64,000 nt of DNA, taken from contig NW_003101682.1 in assembly GCF_000003855.2 (NCBI RefSeq), positions 4,265,306 through 4,329,305 on the forward strand, read 5' to 3'. Positions 39,001 through 50,780 of this stretch are shown here, in pieces. Below the pieces are notes generated by a model. That model saw nothing but the letters and a program-made list of their open reading frames with translations, was not told the origin of the DNA and did no database searches. Origin of the DNA: Blastomyces gilchristii SLH14081. Its lineage: Eukaryota > Ascomycota > Eurotiomycetes > Onygenales > Ajellomycetaceae. Position numbers and translations under genes: made by a program. Every line of letters begins with the position of its first letter. Within the stretch, counting starts at the first letter, position 1.

Positions 39001-40012
39001 GATACTGTTTTAATATACTTATTAGATGCTCTGTCTGATCATCTGTCAATTAATAAAAAGCTGTGCTTATATCTCATGAGATCTTCAGTATAGTTATCAG
39101 ATCAGTTCAGAACTTCTTTATAAAGATTAATTCTCTATCTGAGATAATGTTTATAGATAACTCATACAACTGAATCACATTGCAGATAAAGATATAAGTC
39201 AAATTCTTTGACTTTAAGTTCTTATAAGTGAGTATAAAGTGTGTTATCTTGATGAAGTGATCTATTATCATCAGCACACTATCAAAGCAGGTATTATATA
39301 TATTCTCACTTTCAGAGAGGCTTATAAGAGTGTTCATTTCTAGCTATTTTCAAGATTTCTATAAGATGAATTGAGAAGTAAGTTCTTTATATAATCTGAA
39401 CTACACTATCTGTGAATTCTGATAACTAATAAAACAATTAACTATCTTCTTTATAAGCTCTCATATCTTCAGTTTGAAGTATTTTCTTATAAGCAACTTA
39501 TGAGTTCTAGTATCTGTAAAATGATCTGCTAGAGAAGAGGTATAATATCTTTTAATAAGTTCTATATATAGATACTTATTCACAGATATATAAATCTGAC
39601 TCTCTCTTTACAAGAGATTATTTAAGTCTTTTTAACTCTTTATTTCTGCAGAATTGATCTCTGCTGTGAGCAGTTTCTAAATATACTAAGTATATTCATT
39701 CTTCAGTTACAGTTCTGATAATCTGAATAGAAGATCTTATAAAAACTTATACTCTGTTTTTTTTTACATCAGATCTTCTACAGTGCTTCTCAAAGTCTGC
39801 AAACTCTTCAGATTATAGATACTCTCTTCAAGAATCTTTACAGAGATTCTCAGAGTATTAACTCTCAGTGTTATAGAGAGTAGTTCTACAGACTTCTTTT
39901 CTCTCTTTTCTCTCTTCTTTTATAAAGAATTAAAAGACTCTTCAGTTACTTTCTTTACAATTCTCAGTCTGAGTATTCTGTGAAGCTTTTCTGTCTTCTC
40001 TAGTCTCTCTAT
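36083..40012 (-). mobile_element. gypsy H: chromovirus, 3' half (integrase, chromodomain, 3' LTR region)
   Basis: Minus-strand order from 40012 downward. The integrase core at 39107-39337 reads NTLISLSESENIYNTCFDSV, IDHFIKITHFI and IISDRELIF. A chromodomain-like segment at about 38300-38480 reads YQIKEIINSEK, then FTWE. A non-coding part (38255-36083) shared with the copy at 588 ends in the terminal TGTAAGAATAAG. H is inserted into copia K and is itself interrupted at 40012/40013 by gypsy G, so its RT and 5' LTR are not seen here. The 3' LTR must be long or followed by a long spacer; its inner edge is uncertain. Confidence 0.72.
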
Positions 40013-40198
40013 TGTGGTTCGGAAGAACGTACGACCGCCGGATAATAACACGGCCGCTTCCGAACACGCTTACGAATATAAAGGGGCCATAGCGGCCACT
40101 AATTAATTTAGTATAATGTATATAAGAAGCCAGTGTATGCCTGTAATTATGCACTGACTCAAGCAACCTTTGAATGATATCTGATAGCATGTCTAACA
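40013..40198 (+). repeat. gypsy G 5' LTR
   Basis: An ~186-bp LTR from TGTGGTTCGG to TCTAACA. The first ~90 bp are unmutated and contain a near-perfect inverted repeat, GTTCGGAAG (40017) and CTTCCGAAC (40056). A TATAAA box lies at about 40077. The right boundary is assigned from the CA end alone, since no second LTR is present. Confidence 0.6.
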
Positions 40199-43100
40199 AT
40201 CAGTGAGAAGCACAGACTTCTTCAGAGTGTGATAATTTCATTTACAAAGCAATTTATAGTTATCATGTCAGTGTGATTTTAAACATCTCAAAAGATAGCA
40301 TATGAAGAAGCAGTGAGTAAAAGAGCATCTAATTAATACTACTCTGCTTGTTGAGAAAAAACTTCACACTCAGATGAAATACTATGTATGTGAATGAATA
40401 AGATGAGAGAAAGAGAATGAGAGCAGTGAATCAGATTTAAAGAAGTCTGCTCTCTACTCAGAAGAATAAAAGAGAGATAATCATCACTGAAGTTATACAA
40501 TAATAACAGAAAACAAAAATCAGAAATCATATAATGATATAACAATAGATAATGTACAATCAATGAGAAATCACTGAAATGAATATCTTCTTTAATTAAT
40601 ATAAATAATAACACTCTTCTCTGCTATCTGAACTGAAAGGTATACAGAACCTCTCAGAGAATTTACTCAAAGTAGTAAGAAAAGCAGATGAGACTGCTGA
40701 ATCAGAAGTGAAACTTTATATATATATAAGAATTTTAAACAAGATTGAGACCTTGTATACACAGTGACAGGCTGAGGCAGAAGTCAAACAACAATTCATA
40801 TTCACTGTGAATCAAGCATTCACTATAAAGAGCTTCACTAACACAATCATTATCATTAATAAGAATAGAGAAAACTAGATTGTAGATCTGCAGTGAAAGA
40901 TTAATCATTTACATAAATAGATAACTGCACTGAAACTGAAGATTTCATCACAATTGTTTATAATCTGTTTAGAAGTGTATATATTATCTGAGATCACTGT
41001 GCATGATGAGAATCTGAGCTTGAGATATATTAAGCTGAAAGATCTGCTGAAGTTACTAAGCTTTAATAATGACTGAAAAAATAATGCTGCAATCAGCTAG
41101 CTAAGTCAGATACAATTATATTATTGAATTGAACATGAACTCACAGATAGATAGTTAACAGAATTTCAACAAGTCTTAAGATCTGCAGCATTTCTATATA
41201 AAAAAGTCAAGTTATTATAAATAATCAGTGAAAAGATGAATCTGACAGATCTGAAACAATATTCATTCTCATAAATATGAAATAAGTTTTTCAAATAAAT
41301 CTTGCATAACTTTGAGAAAGTGAATATATAAGATAAGTGTTATAAACACTTCACTGAGTGTAGACAAGTGAGTAATCTTACATCATACTTCACATACTTT
41401 AGCTTACACTATCTCATATTGAATGAGAAGGTTTCAACATCTTTCTATTTGTAGATCTTCATTCATAATCTTATATCTGAGTTGAGAGTAGAATGAAAAT
41501 ACTTAATCTCATAATCAGATACAGTGAAAGAAGTATACACTATTCTCATTGTACAGGAACAGATAAGTTAGCTGTGACAGAAAATAATGTAATTAAGTAT
41601 ATCTTAGTGAAGAACAGATAATCAGACTTCTATGACACAAGTCACACATCTAAATGTAATGAATCTAGATTTGAATGTTATTACTAAAGCACTGAATTCC
41701 TTGAAAAAGAGATTGTCTGAGTGAAAATCTTAATATCATGAGTATTGAGCTTGCTTCAACTGTAGATATTAAAATCATAGTGTAAAAGATTGCACACAGC
41801 ATACACAGTCAAGAGAAGTAAGAAAGTTAAACAACTAGCAGAATTAGTGAGCTCAGAGACACTCACTGATATTCTATGAAAAGTCTTCAAAGTGAAAGAG
41901 ATATTCATGTTAGATATTCTGCTGAATTCTGCAAATGTAAAGAGAAAGCAGGCTTCTGACTGAGATGTGAGTGAGAATGAAGCAGATACTCATCTGAATG
42001 TCTTGAGATCTGAAAAGTTAATGTATAGAGAATACTTGAATAAGAATTGAGAGATAACTGTAAAGTGTTAACAGACACAGAAGATTCTATACAATATATT
42101 GATAATTATATAATTTGAAGACTGAAAAAGATCTGCTGAGTGAAGAATGCTCAATGCATAAGATTGTCTGATAACTGATATTTAGTGTCATCTGCAAGAG
42201 TAAGAGTTCTGTTACACTTTGAAGAAAGATCTTACTATATTTGAGTGTAAGAGCTGCAGAATGTGAAATACAACCTTATTCTTAAACTGAATTGATTTCA
42301 AAGGTTCAATTCACAGATTTAATGATGTACATGTCATATATGATTAACTGATGGAAAGAAAACAGTTCATACAATTCTATCAATTAATACAAGATGGACA
42401 TTTCACATCTCTGATATAGAAGAGTTAAATCTGCTTATACATTAATAAGCAAAGAGAATGATTTACAACATCTCATCTGAAAGCATTCTGTATGTCATAC
42501 AGAACCTGAAAGTGAAGATAACTAAGATAAAGAATATGTGAGAGAACAAGTGTATGAAGAAACTTCTGAAGAAGTATGAAAAGATCTGATGAACAGATCT
42601 TTCATCAGAATTGCTGCTGAAACAAGGATTCATACATGAGATTAACATGAGTAATGCGAAATCAGTCAATCAGAATGTGTACTCTCTGTCATAAACACAT
42701 CTTGAAGAACAAAAGCATCAGATCACAGATTATCTAGAATGTGATCTTATACAACTCTCATCAAGTGTGTGAAATTTCTCAGTTCTATTCATGAAAAAGA
42801 TAGAAGAGAAGTGTCAGATATGTATCAATTATCAAGCACTTAACAAGCTTACAATCAAGAATAAATACTCATTGCTACAGATTCAACAACAGTTGAATAC
42901 AGTCAGAAACATCTGATATCTATCAAAGATTGATCTGCTCTCAGAATATTGACAGATCTGTGTAGACAAAATGTCATTATTATAAACAGTATTTAATGTG
43001 CAATGAGAGAAGTTTAAATTTCTGATAATGTCATTCAGTCTGATACATACATCTGTCATCTTTTAAATGATGATGAATACAATTCTTTATAAACAGAATG

Positions 43101-43498
43101 AATCCTCATGTCTTATATACCTGAATAACATTCTAGTCTTCTCAAACTTATATGATGAATATCTGAAGTATCTTGATAAAGTGCTCATAACTCTGACAGA
43201 GTATAAGCTCTATGTTAAATCAATCAAGTGTGTGTTTGAAATGAAAGAGTTGAACTTTGTGAGACATGTGATAAGTGATGACTGTATACACCTCATTTCA
43301 GAGAAATTGAATGTCATAGTAAATTGATCATGACTGAGAAATATATACTATATACAACAGTTTCTTGAGTTGATCTCATACTATCACAGATTCATCAAAG
43401 ATTTCATATGAATAGCTGTACTACTCTCAGATCTCTTAAGAGAAATAGATGTCAATCTGTGAAAGAAGAAGTTTAATTCAATCATCTGAAATACTGTG
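40013..43498 (+). mobile_element. gypsy G: LTR retrotransposon, 5' part (LTR, gag, protease, RT)
   Basis: Begins with an LTR (40013-40198), followed by mutated gag (about 40330-42100) and an RT at about 42740-43480. RT features are FMKKIEEKCRICINYQALNK, LSKIDLLSEYWQI and the catalytic box YLNNILVF (usual YxDD), followed by DEYLKYLDKVL. The element stops abruptly inside the RT/RNase H junction at 43498, where a truncated MITE begins. RNase H, integrase and the 3' LTR are missing. It was inserted into H; TCTAT (40008-40012) is the presumed left duplication. Confidence 0.75.
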
Positions 43499-43728
43499 AA
43501 CACTCAAATGAGATTCAAAGTCATTTAAAGCAATAAAAATAATTTAAATTGACAAGTGGAAATCATGGTCTCATTTGGAAAATATGATAAGAGTAGACAG
43601 TAAGTCTCACTGAGACAGCATGAGACTACTATATAATCTTAAAACCATGTAACAGAATCAGTTAAATTGATAACAGAACTATCAAATATTCTGATTCTGA
43701 TCTCAGACACGGTCACACGGTCAGTCTA
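43499..43728 (+). mobile_element. hAT-like MITE, copy 3 (left half missing)
   Basis: The last ~230 bp of the MITE family, ending CACACGGTCAGTCTA at 43728 exactly as copies 1 and 2. The left half is absent and the preceding base belongs to gypsy G. TAGAGAAC (43729-43736) would be its right target duplication within element H. The break at 43498 is therefore a deletion, recombination or assembly join. Confidence 0.75.
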
Positions 43729-44435
43729 TAGAGAACACTGATAGTACTGAGAGCTTCACACAGAGACTATTAGCTAGAGTCTGTAAGAAATTGCTTATAA
43801 GAAGACTTATAGTAAAGAGCAGAACTACACTGCTAAGAGTTAGAAGCTGATTTGAGAAAGACACAGAGATAGCTACTGATCTGAACATCAGATGCAGTAG
43901 CAGAGCTGAGAAGAGTAAAGATACTATTATAAGTAACAGTATCTCTGCTTTATCAGCTGATAGAAAGTGATTAGAGATGTTATAAGAATACATACAAGAA
44001 GCTCAGCAGTAATCAGATATTATTTATAAAGATATTAAAATTAAAAAAATTTATTCTTGAGAAGTTCTTGAATTAATATATGAATAATGTCAGAAATACT
44101 CTCTCTCTGTCATCTGATTGAAAACACTTCATAGATGAATAAGAATACTCACAGTTTATGAAAATGAAAGCTATTACAGAAAAAGAGAAGAGAAGATGAG
44201 ATTTCACAGACAGATGTGAGATATTTATACTACTCTAGAGAGATTTATTTATACTATGAGTAATTCTGTAAAATAGTCAGATCACTCTGGTAAATAAAGA
44301 GTGATTATAAATCACAGATCTGAATCTTTCTGTATAACTATAAAAAGTGATTACAGACTGTAGATATCTTGATTCGACAATTGTACAGAGTTAGTAAAAT
44401 AAGGAAAAATTTCTTATAACTCTACAGTATCAAAG
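43729..44435 (+). mobile_element. element H fragment, inverted, part 2
   Basis: Reverse complement of 1330-2040 in the first H copy. It continues, across LINE3, at 48700-49452. No frame survives. The left end coincides with the MITE copy 3 terminus. Confidence 0.7.
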
Positions 44436-44639
44436 ATGAATAGAAACTCAAATTGCATTTATTCTTGTCTTCAAATTGCATTTGACTAAAAAGTTGATTT
44501 TGTACTGGTTCAGGAGCCGGATTTTGATGCTGAGCAAAAATATGTCATTTCTCATTCAAGCTACTACTGCTTTCTAGCTCAAAAGTCTGAGATAAAGTCA
44601 AGAGTAGTGATCTATGAAAGAAAGAGATCAAGATATCAA

Positions 44640-47600
44640 TTTAATCTAACATTTGATATCATGTCAGACTCTGATATTCTGATGAGTGATATAATAGATA
44701 AAGAGAATGAGTTTGATACTATACAGCTCATAAATATCTATAATGAAAAGTCATTGAAGAAAAATAATAACACCTGAACAATTAATAGAGAATTTCTGAA
44801 CATAACTTTATCAAGAAACTCTATAATTACAGGAGATTTCAATGCATATTATCTCTGATGAAATTCAGAATGCAAAAGAGCAGTAAGAGTTGATAATCTG
44901 ATTAAATGAATCTTTGAGCATTTAATAGATTTAGTTAACAAGTCTGATCTACAAACATTCTTTAGAAAAGGCATGAAACAGAAATCTATTATAGATCTAA
45001 TCTTCATGTCACAAAATCTAATAAAAAAAAGACTTGTAAACTGATTTATTGATTCAAATGAGACNNNNNNNNNNNNNNNNNNNNNNNNNNNNNNNNNNNN
45101 NNNNNNNNNNNNNNNNNNNNNNNNNNNNNNNNNNNNNNNNNNNNNNNNNNNNNNNNNNNNNNNNNNNNNNNNNNNNNNNNNNNNNNNNNNNNNNNNNNNN
45201 NNNNNNNNNNNNNNNNNNNNNNNNNNNNNNNNNNNNNNNNNNNNNNNNNNNNNNNNNNNNNNNNNNNNNNNNNNNNNNNNNNNNNNNNNNNNNNNNNNNN
45301 NNNNNNNNNNNNNNNNNNNNNNNNNNNNNNNNNNNNNNNNNNNNNNNNNNNNNNNNNNNNNNNNNNNNNNNNNNNNNNNNNNNNNNNNNNNNNNNNNNNN
45401 NNNNNNNNNNNNNNNNNNNNNNNNNNNNNNNNNNNNNNNNNNNNNNNNNNNNNNNNNNNNNNNNNNNNNNNNNNNNNNNNNNNNNNNNNNNNNNNNNNNN
45501 NNNNNNNNNNNNNNNNNNNNNNNNNNNNNNNNNNNNNNNNNNNNNNNNNNNNNNNNNNNNNNNNNNNNNNNNNNNNNNNNNNNNNNNNNNNNNNNNNNNN
45601 NNNNNNNNNNNNNNNNNNNNNNNNNNNNNNNNNNNNNNNNNNNNNNNNNNGCTTTTATGAGAATTGAACTCTCTTTCAAAACTCATCAGATTCAGATTCA
45701 GAGAAAGAGAATATATCACTTCTCAACTATATTGATAAAAATGACTGAGAATGGTCTGATCTTACACAAGATGAATTAGAGTCAGCTATTCTCTCAAGTT
45801 CAGTTAAAACTGCTGCAGGGCCTGATTCAATTAATCACTTGATTATTCAAAATATATACTTCTACTTAAAGAATGAATATTTTAAGCTCTTTTTCAATCT
45901 CTTGAAAAATGAATATCATTCTGAATGCTGAAGAGAACACACTGAAGTGATCCTTGTAAAATCTAATAGAAAAACTTCAATTCTCAAGTCATATAGAGTA
46001 ATATCTCTATTGAACTGTCTAGAAAAGGTTTTAGAAAAGATAATAGCTACTTAACTATCTTTTATAAGCTCTATCAGTAATTCTCTTTTATTCAGTGAAT
46101 AAATGAGAGATAGAAAACAATGTTCTGTAATTGACACTGTTCTCTCAGTTGTTCATGATATTTAAATAGTAAAACATGAAGATCTGGTCTCAACTGCAGT
46201 TTTTATTGATATAAAAGAAGCATTTGATCATATTTCAAAGTCAAAGTTAATTCAGACTGTGAAGATATTAAAACTGTCACTTTCTGTAATAAAATAAGTT
46301 CACTGTTTCATGTCTAAAAGAATTATACAACTTTTCTTTGATGAAATAAAATATGACAAGACTGAGATAAAAATAGAAGTACTGTAAGAATCTTCAATCT
46401 CACTCATTTTATTTGCAATATACACTGCATATCTATTCAAAAATAGAAATATGAGAATAGTGTGATCTCTGAGTTATATGAATAATATTGGTCTAGTCTA
46501 CAGCTCAAAAACTATCAAAGAGAATTTGAAAGTGATTGAAGAAGCTGTAAAGAAAATCTTTGTTAGAGCAGATATTAATCAAATTCAATTTAATATGAAT
46601 AAAACTGAGTTAATTCATTTCTTTTCTAGATTCAATGAGAAAGAACTATCTCTAACTCTTTTAAATTGAGAGATTAAACTCAGTGTAAATATCAAATGAT
46701 TAGAAGTATGATTAAACTCCAAGTTGAATTTTAAATATCACATTCAACAAAGAACTGTCAAGACAGAAAGACTATTAAACAATATAATCAGACTATCAAA
46801 TACAGAGAGAGGTCTATTCTTCCAGGCTATGAGATAGTTATATATAGCCTGTATTATCTCAGTAGCTGATTATGAAGTTTAAGTTGAATGAAATAATTAA
46901 GGAAATTTCACTGAACTCTTTCAAAGTCTGCAAAACAGATCTTTGAGAAGAATTCTGAAAGTATTCAAATTATCTTCTATTAAAGCAATGAAAATTGAAG
47001 CTTCAATTCTCTCTTCTGCTATTAAATTTGAAAAGACCTGTATGAACTATGCTCTGAGAGTTATAATGATGAGCTTAAATCATATAATCAGAGAAAGAGT
47101 CTCTTCTTCATTTTCATTAGTTAACTCTGGAAATGAACTGGATTGAAATAGATTTCTTGATTGAAATGAAAATAATTCTTCAAAGAAAATGTCTTCTCAA
47201 CTGTACAACTATACTCACTGATTAAAAATTAATTTTCTTCTTTAAATATTGAAAAAGTTGATCATGAGAAGATATCTCTCTGAAGAGAAAAGCTTGAATC
47301 TCTTATAGACTTACAAATAAGTGAACTATCTAAGAAGAAAGAATATGAACAGCATTTGAAGAGAATTTCTACAATCAATATAGAAGACTCTATTCTGATT
47401 TATTCAGATAACCTCAAAAATGAGAATTTGAATAGATTAGACACAGACATTGCTTATACTGAAGATAATATCAATTTTATCTCAGATTTCTGAAATTTAG
47501 GCTGTGAATCTGAAGTCTTTGATGCTCAACTATTTATAATAGTGAACACTTTCAAACTCATTGAAATAAAATCTTATAAAAGAGGAAATAGCTTGAAAGA

Positions 47601-48310
47601 GGCATGAATATTCTCTGATAATCAAGCTGCTTTAAAAAGACTTAGAAATAGTCAAATTCATCATAATCAAATGAATCTTGAACTGATCTTAAACTCTGTT
47701 TTGAAAATTCAAAAGAGAAGAATATCAAAACTGATAATTCATCTACACTAAGTTCCTGCTTATATGAATATTCATGACAATGAATTGACTGATTCAGTTG
47801 TAAAAAAGAGTTCAGAATTAAGCAGATCTCTTTAAAAAATTATGTCCTGATCTTTCATAAGAAGAAAAATAAAAGAATATTATTTAGATAAGTGAAATGA
47901 AAGCTGACAGAAACAAAAGAAGAGTATACATTATTCAAGATTTGAAACAAAATCCAAGTAGAAATCTTGTTCAATTAAATGTAAAAAGAAAATATTCTCA
48001 TCTATAATACAGCTGAAACTAGAACATGGCTATTTCAAATCTTATATACAAACATTTGATGATAGATTTAATTCAATAGAATGCTCATTCTGCAATGCAA
48101 ATGAGAATTCTGAGTATATTATAATACACTGTGCATTATACAATAGTCTCAGAGTCAGATTGAAACAGAAGTATGATTCAAATCAATTAAATATGAGATT
48201 CTTATTCTCAACTGAGACAGGAATTAAATACTCAATAGACTTTCTATCAGAAACTCAACCAGCTACAAGAAAATGAGTAAATTCAGAAATATCTGAATAT
48301 GAATAGGAGG
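44640..48310 (+). pseudogene. LINE3 ORF2 (endonuclease, RT, RNase H, C-terminal finger; broken)
   Basis: The endonuclease region has TGDFNAYYLW (about 44830) and KSIIDLIFMSQN (about 44985). After the gap the RT begins with DLTQDELESAIL and AAGPDSINHLIIQN (45755-45850). SPIL-type and YMNNIGLVY (usual YxDD) segments lie near 46475, and an open piece spans 46478-46669. RNase H-like DNQAALKRL and HDNELTDS lie near 47620-47800. A CSFCNANENSEYIIIHC finger at about 48081-48133 closes the protein. Stops occur throughout, many of them TGA or TAA at Trp positions. Confidence 0.8.
45065..45650. other. assembly gap (586 N)
   Basis: A run of undetermined bases in LINE3 ORF2, at the place where the end of the endonuclease and the start of RT are expected. 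The three long open frames that span it (44849-45719) are artefacts. Confidence 0.99.
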
Positions 48311-48699
48311 AAATCAATCAGATATAGTCTGTTAAAACAGCTATATACTATCTTTTAATAATTTGTTTTATTATAGTCTCTCTTTACTTTATCTTTTTCT
48401 TTCAATTTCTTTCTATCTATCTATTTGATGTGTCTATCTTTAAGACTGTATTCTCTTTTCTTTTGTCATGATATTGTCAAATGATTTCAAACTATCAGAA
48501 GATGTTAAAATACTGTAATTTGTAAACAGTTTTTGTATTCTGAGCTGGAATTTTCTGATTTTGCATATCTGAAATTGATGAATGTATAATAGTTAACTTT
48601 ACAGATATAGGAAAAACCCTGAGAACTAAAAGTTCTCAGGTAGATGTCATAGTCTCTGACTGCATACATCTATAATTGAAGAATAATAATAATAATAAC

Positions 48700-49452
48700 A
48701 GTATCAAAGAATGATAATTTATAAAAATAAGTAAAAGATTCACTTATAAATACTTCTCTTTAATGAGAATGATCTCACAGAAAGTGATTCATCTGTGAGA
48801 TGAATTTATGTGACAGTTATATACAAATCTCACAGAAAAATGATTGAAGATTAACTGAAATTCTTCAGTTTAAAAGATACAGAATAAATGTGTGTAATAA
48901 TCACATAAGAATCTTACAGAAATATTTGAGAGTTAACTGAAACTTTTCAGAATGAAAAATGTGAGATGAATCTGTATAATAGTCAGAGAAAAATCTACAA
49001 ATTACAAAGAATCTTACAGAATAAGAAACTGAGTGACAGACTGTTTTCTCTTTATAATAATAAGAGATTTTTCCTCACTGAGGTTTTTTATAGATATAAA
49101 GAGTTTTTAGTGAGTATCACTGCAGTGCTGAGTCTGATTCTATGAAATCACTTAGTGAAAAACTTCACAGATGAAGTTTTAGAGAGAAAAGAGTATATAA
49201 GAAATCTTACTTCTTACAGATTCTTTACTTCTATTTCTATCTCTTATATAATTAATAGAGTTAGCAGCTCCTGACTATACATAACTATATAAACTAGAGT
49301 TTGTGACTACTATTTATAACTTATCTTAAATACTATTATATATTTACCTTCTATATTTATGTTTCTACTGTGAATACTTCTAGTAGCTATCAGTACATAT
49401 CATATCAAGCTGTAAACACTGGAATAATTACCTGCCAGTACTTATTCTTACA
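48700..49452 (+). mobile_element. element H fragment, inverted, part 1 (terminal LTR part)
   Basis: Reverse complement of 588-1340 in the first H copy, ending in CTTATTCTTACA at 49452, which is the element's terminus. Followed by CTTAT. It continues leftward after LINE3 at 44435. Confidence 0.7.
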
Positions 49453-50780
49453 CTTATAGCAGATAAGATTATTAATAAGATTATTAAGATTAATCTCAGA
49501 AACAGATATCTTTAAAAGTTCTTAATATAGATTTGTAAGATAGATTTAAATAAATTGTCAAGTAAGAAAGTCTTTGAATATTAATCAGTTATAAGTATTA
49601 ATTTCATTTATTATTATTTAGCAGTACTTTATATATAATATATTATTATTATTATAATCAGTGATTATTATAATAAGAATTTTATTATATAATTTAAATT
49701 GAAGATCTACTCAGTGTGTTTAATATTTTAATTTAACTACTTACTATAATACAGCTGAGTATCTTATCTTGATAACACTGTAATTATTAACTTAATTCAG
49801 TTTTAATTGAATAAGTGTTTACAGCTCTGTTTTTACTGAGTTTTATATACACTCTTATAATCTATTTTCTTTATAGTATTAGATCTTTAAATCTTTATCT
49901 ATTAATTAAGAATCAGAGAAAATCTCTTTATCTGTAAGAATATAAGATATATCAATTAAAATTACTTTTAATTCAATTTCGCAGTATTAGATATTATAGT
50001 CTTTTAACTCTGAGAGTTTTATAGTAATTTTTATTTTAATATAACTATAATTATTCTTCAATTTATAAAACTTATCTATTTTAGTAATTGAATTTACAGC
50101 TATAGTAAGATTAAGATTTATTCTCTGTTTTTATAGTTATTACTTATAGATAATTTTCATTATATCTGTCTCAGAGAACTCTGTCTCTTATTAATAAGTA
50201 AAGTATATTATTATTTTAGTGATCTTATCAGCAGAGCTATTTTAAGTAAGTATAGAGTATTTTATTAAAAGAAGATCTTCTTTCTCTTTTAAACTTATAT
50301 TATAATCTATATTTATTTTAATTTAAATCTTCTCAGCTGTCTGAGATAATAATTACAGCCTAAATAGCTCTTATTCAGAGGTATTATATATATATATTAA
50401 TTATATCATATATCTTCTACTTTTAATAATTAATACAGATTTAAGTGAGATAGTATTATCTTTAATAGTGAAGCTGCTTATTGAAGTATATTCACTGTCT
50501 ATACTTATATTCATGTGAAAATACAGAAGTTACTTATAAACTTGTTATGAAAGTCTGTAGTGAGTTAATTAACTTCAAAATCAATAGAGTTCTTTTAAAT
50601 TTGATTTATAATAAGTGACTGCAGAACTACTAATACAGTATTTCAGAATATAATTAGGTCTTCAATTTAAGCATAAAGTATAAGAATTTGATTTTAAGAT
50701 AGAATTAGCAGATTCTTATGCATAAGTAGAGATACAACCTGATGGAGGTGATATAATAGAGTAGTTGATTGTATTATCAA
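49453..50780. other. unidentified, extremely AT-rich segment
   Basis: No gene or recognisable element found. Composition differs from the other mutated repeats: TA is dominant, CA and TG are scarce, and those left are mostly in CAG or CTG. CC, GG and CG are nearly absent. It may be an old repeat that has gone through further mutation. There are short runs of TAT/TTA repeats (49620-49690, 50380-50400). Confidence 0.5.

Larger units (their letters stand above)
44436..48699 (+). mobile_element. LINE3: 5'-truncated Tad/I-like LINE
   Basis: About 4.3 kb on the plus strand, inserted into the inverted H copy. The target duplication ACAGTATCAAAGA appears at 44424-44436 and again directly after the tail, at about 48698-48710. 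The 5' end is truncated inside ORF2, the 3' end carries a (TAA)n tail at 48681-48697, and the internal assembly gap is 45065-45650. The 3' terminal sequence, CTGAGAACTAAAAGTTCTCAGG (a hairpin), is shared with LINE1 at 3331-3352. Confidence 0.88.

Noticed and set aside
39942..40199. An 85-codon minus-strand frame at the H/G junction
   Set aside because: It spans the junction of two transposons and is antisense to the gypsy G LTR.
44849..45719. Long open frames of 203-276 codons
   Set aside because: They run through the 586-N gap and exist only because N codons are not read as stops.
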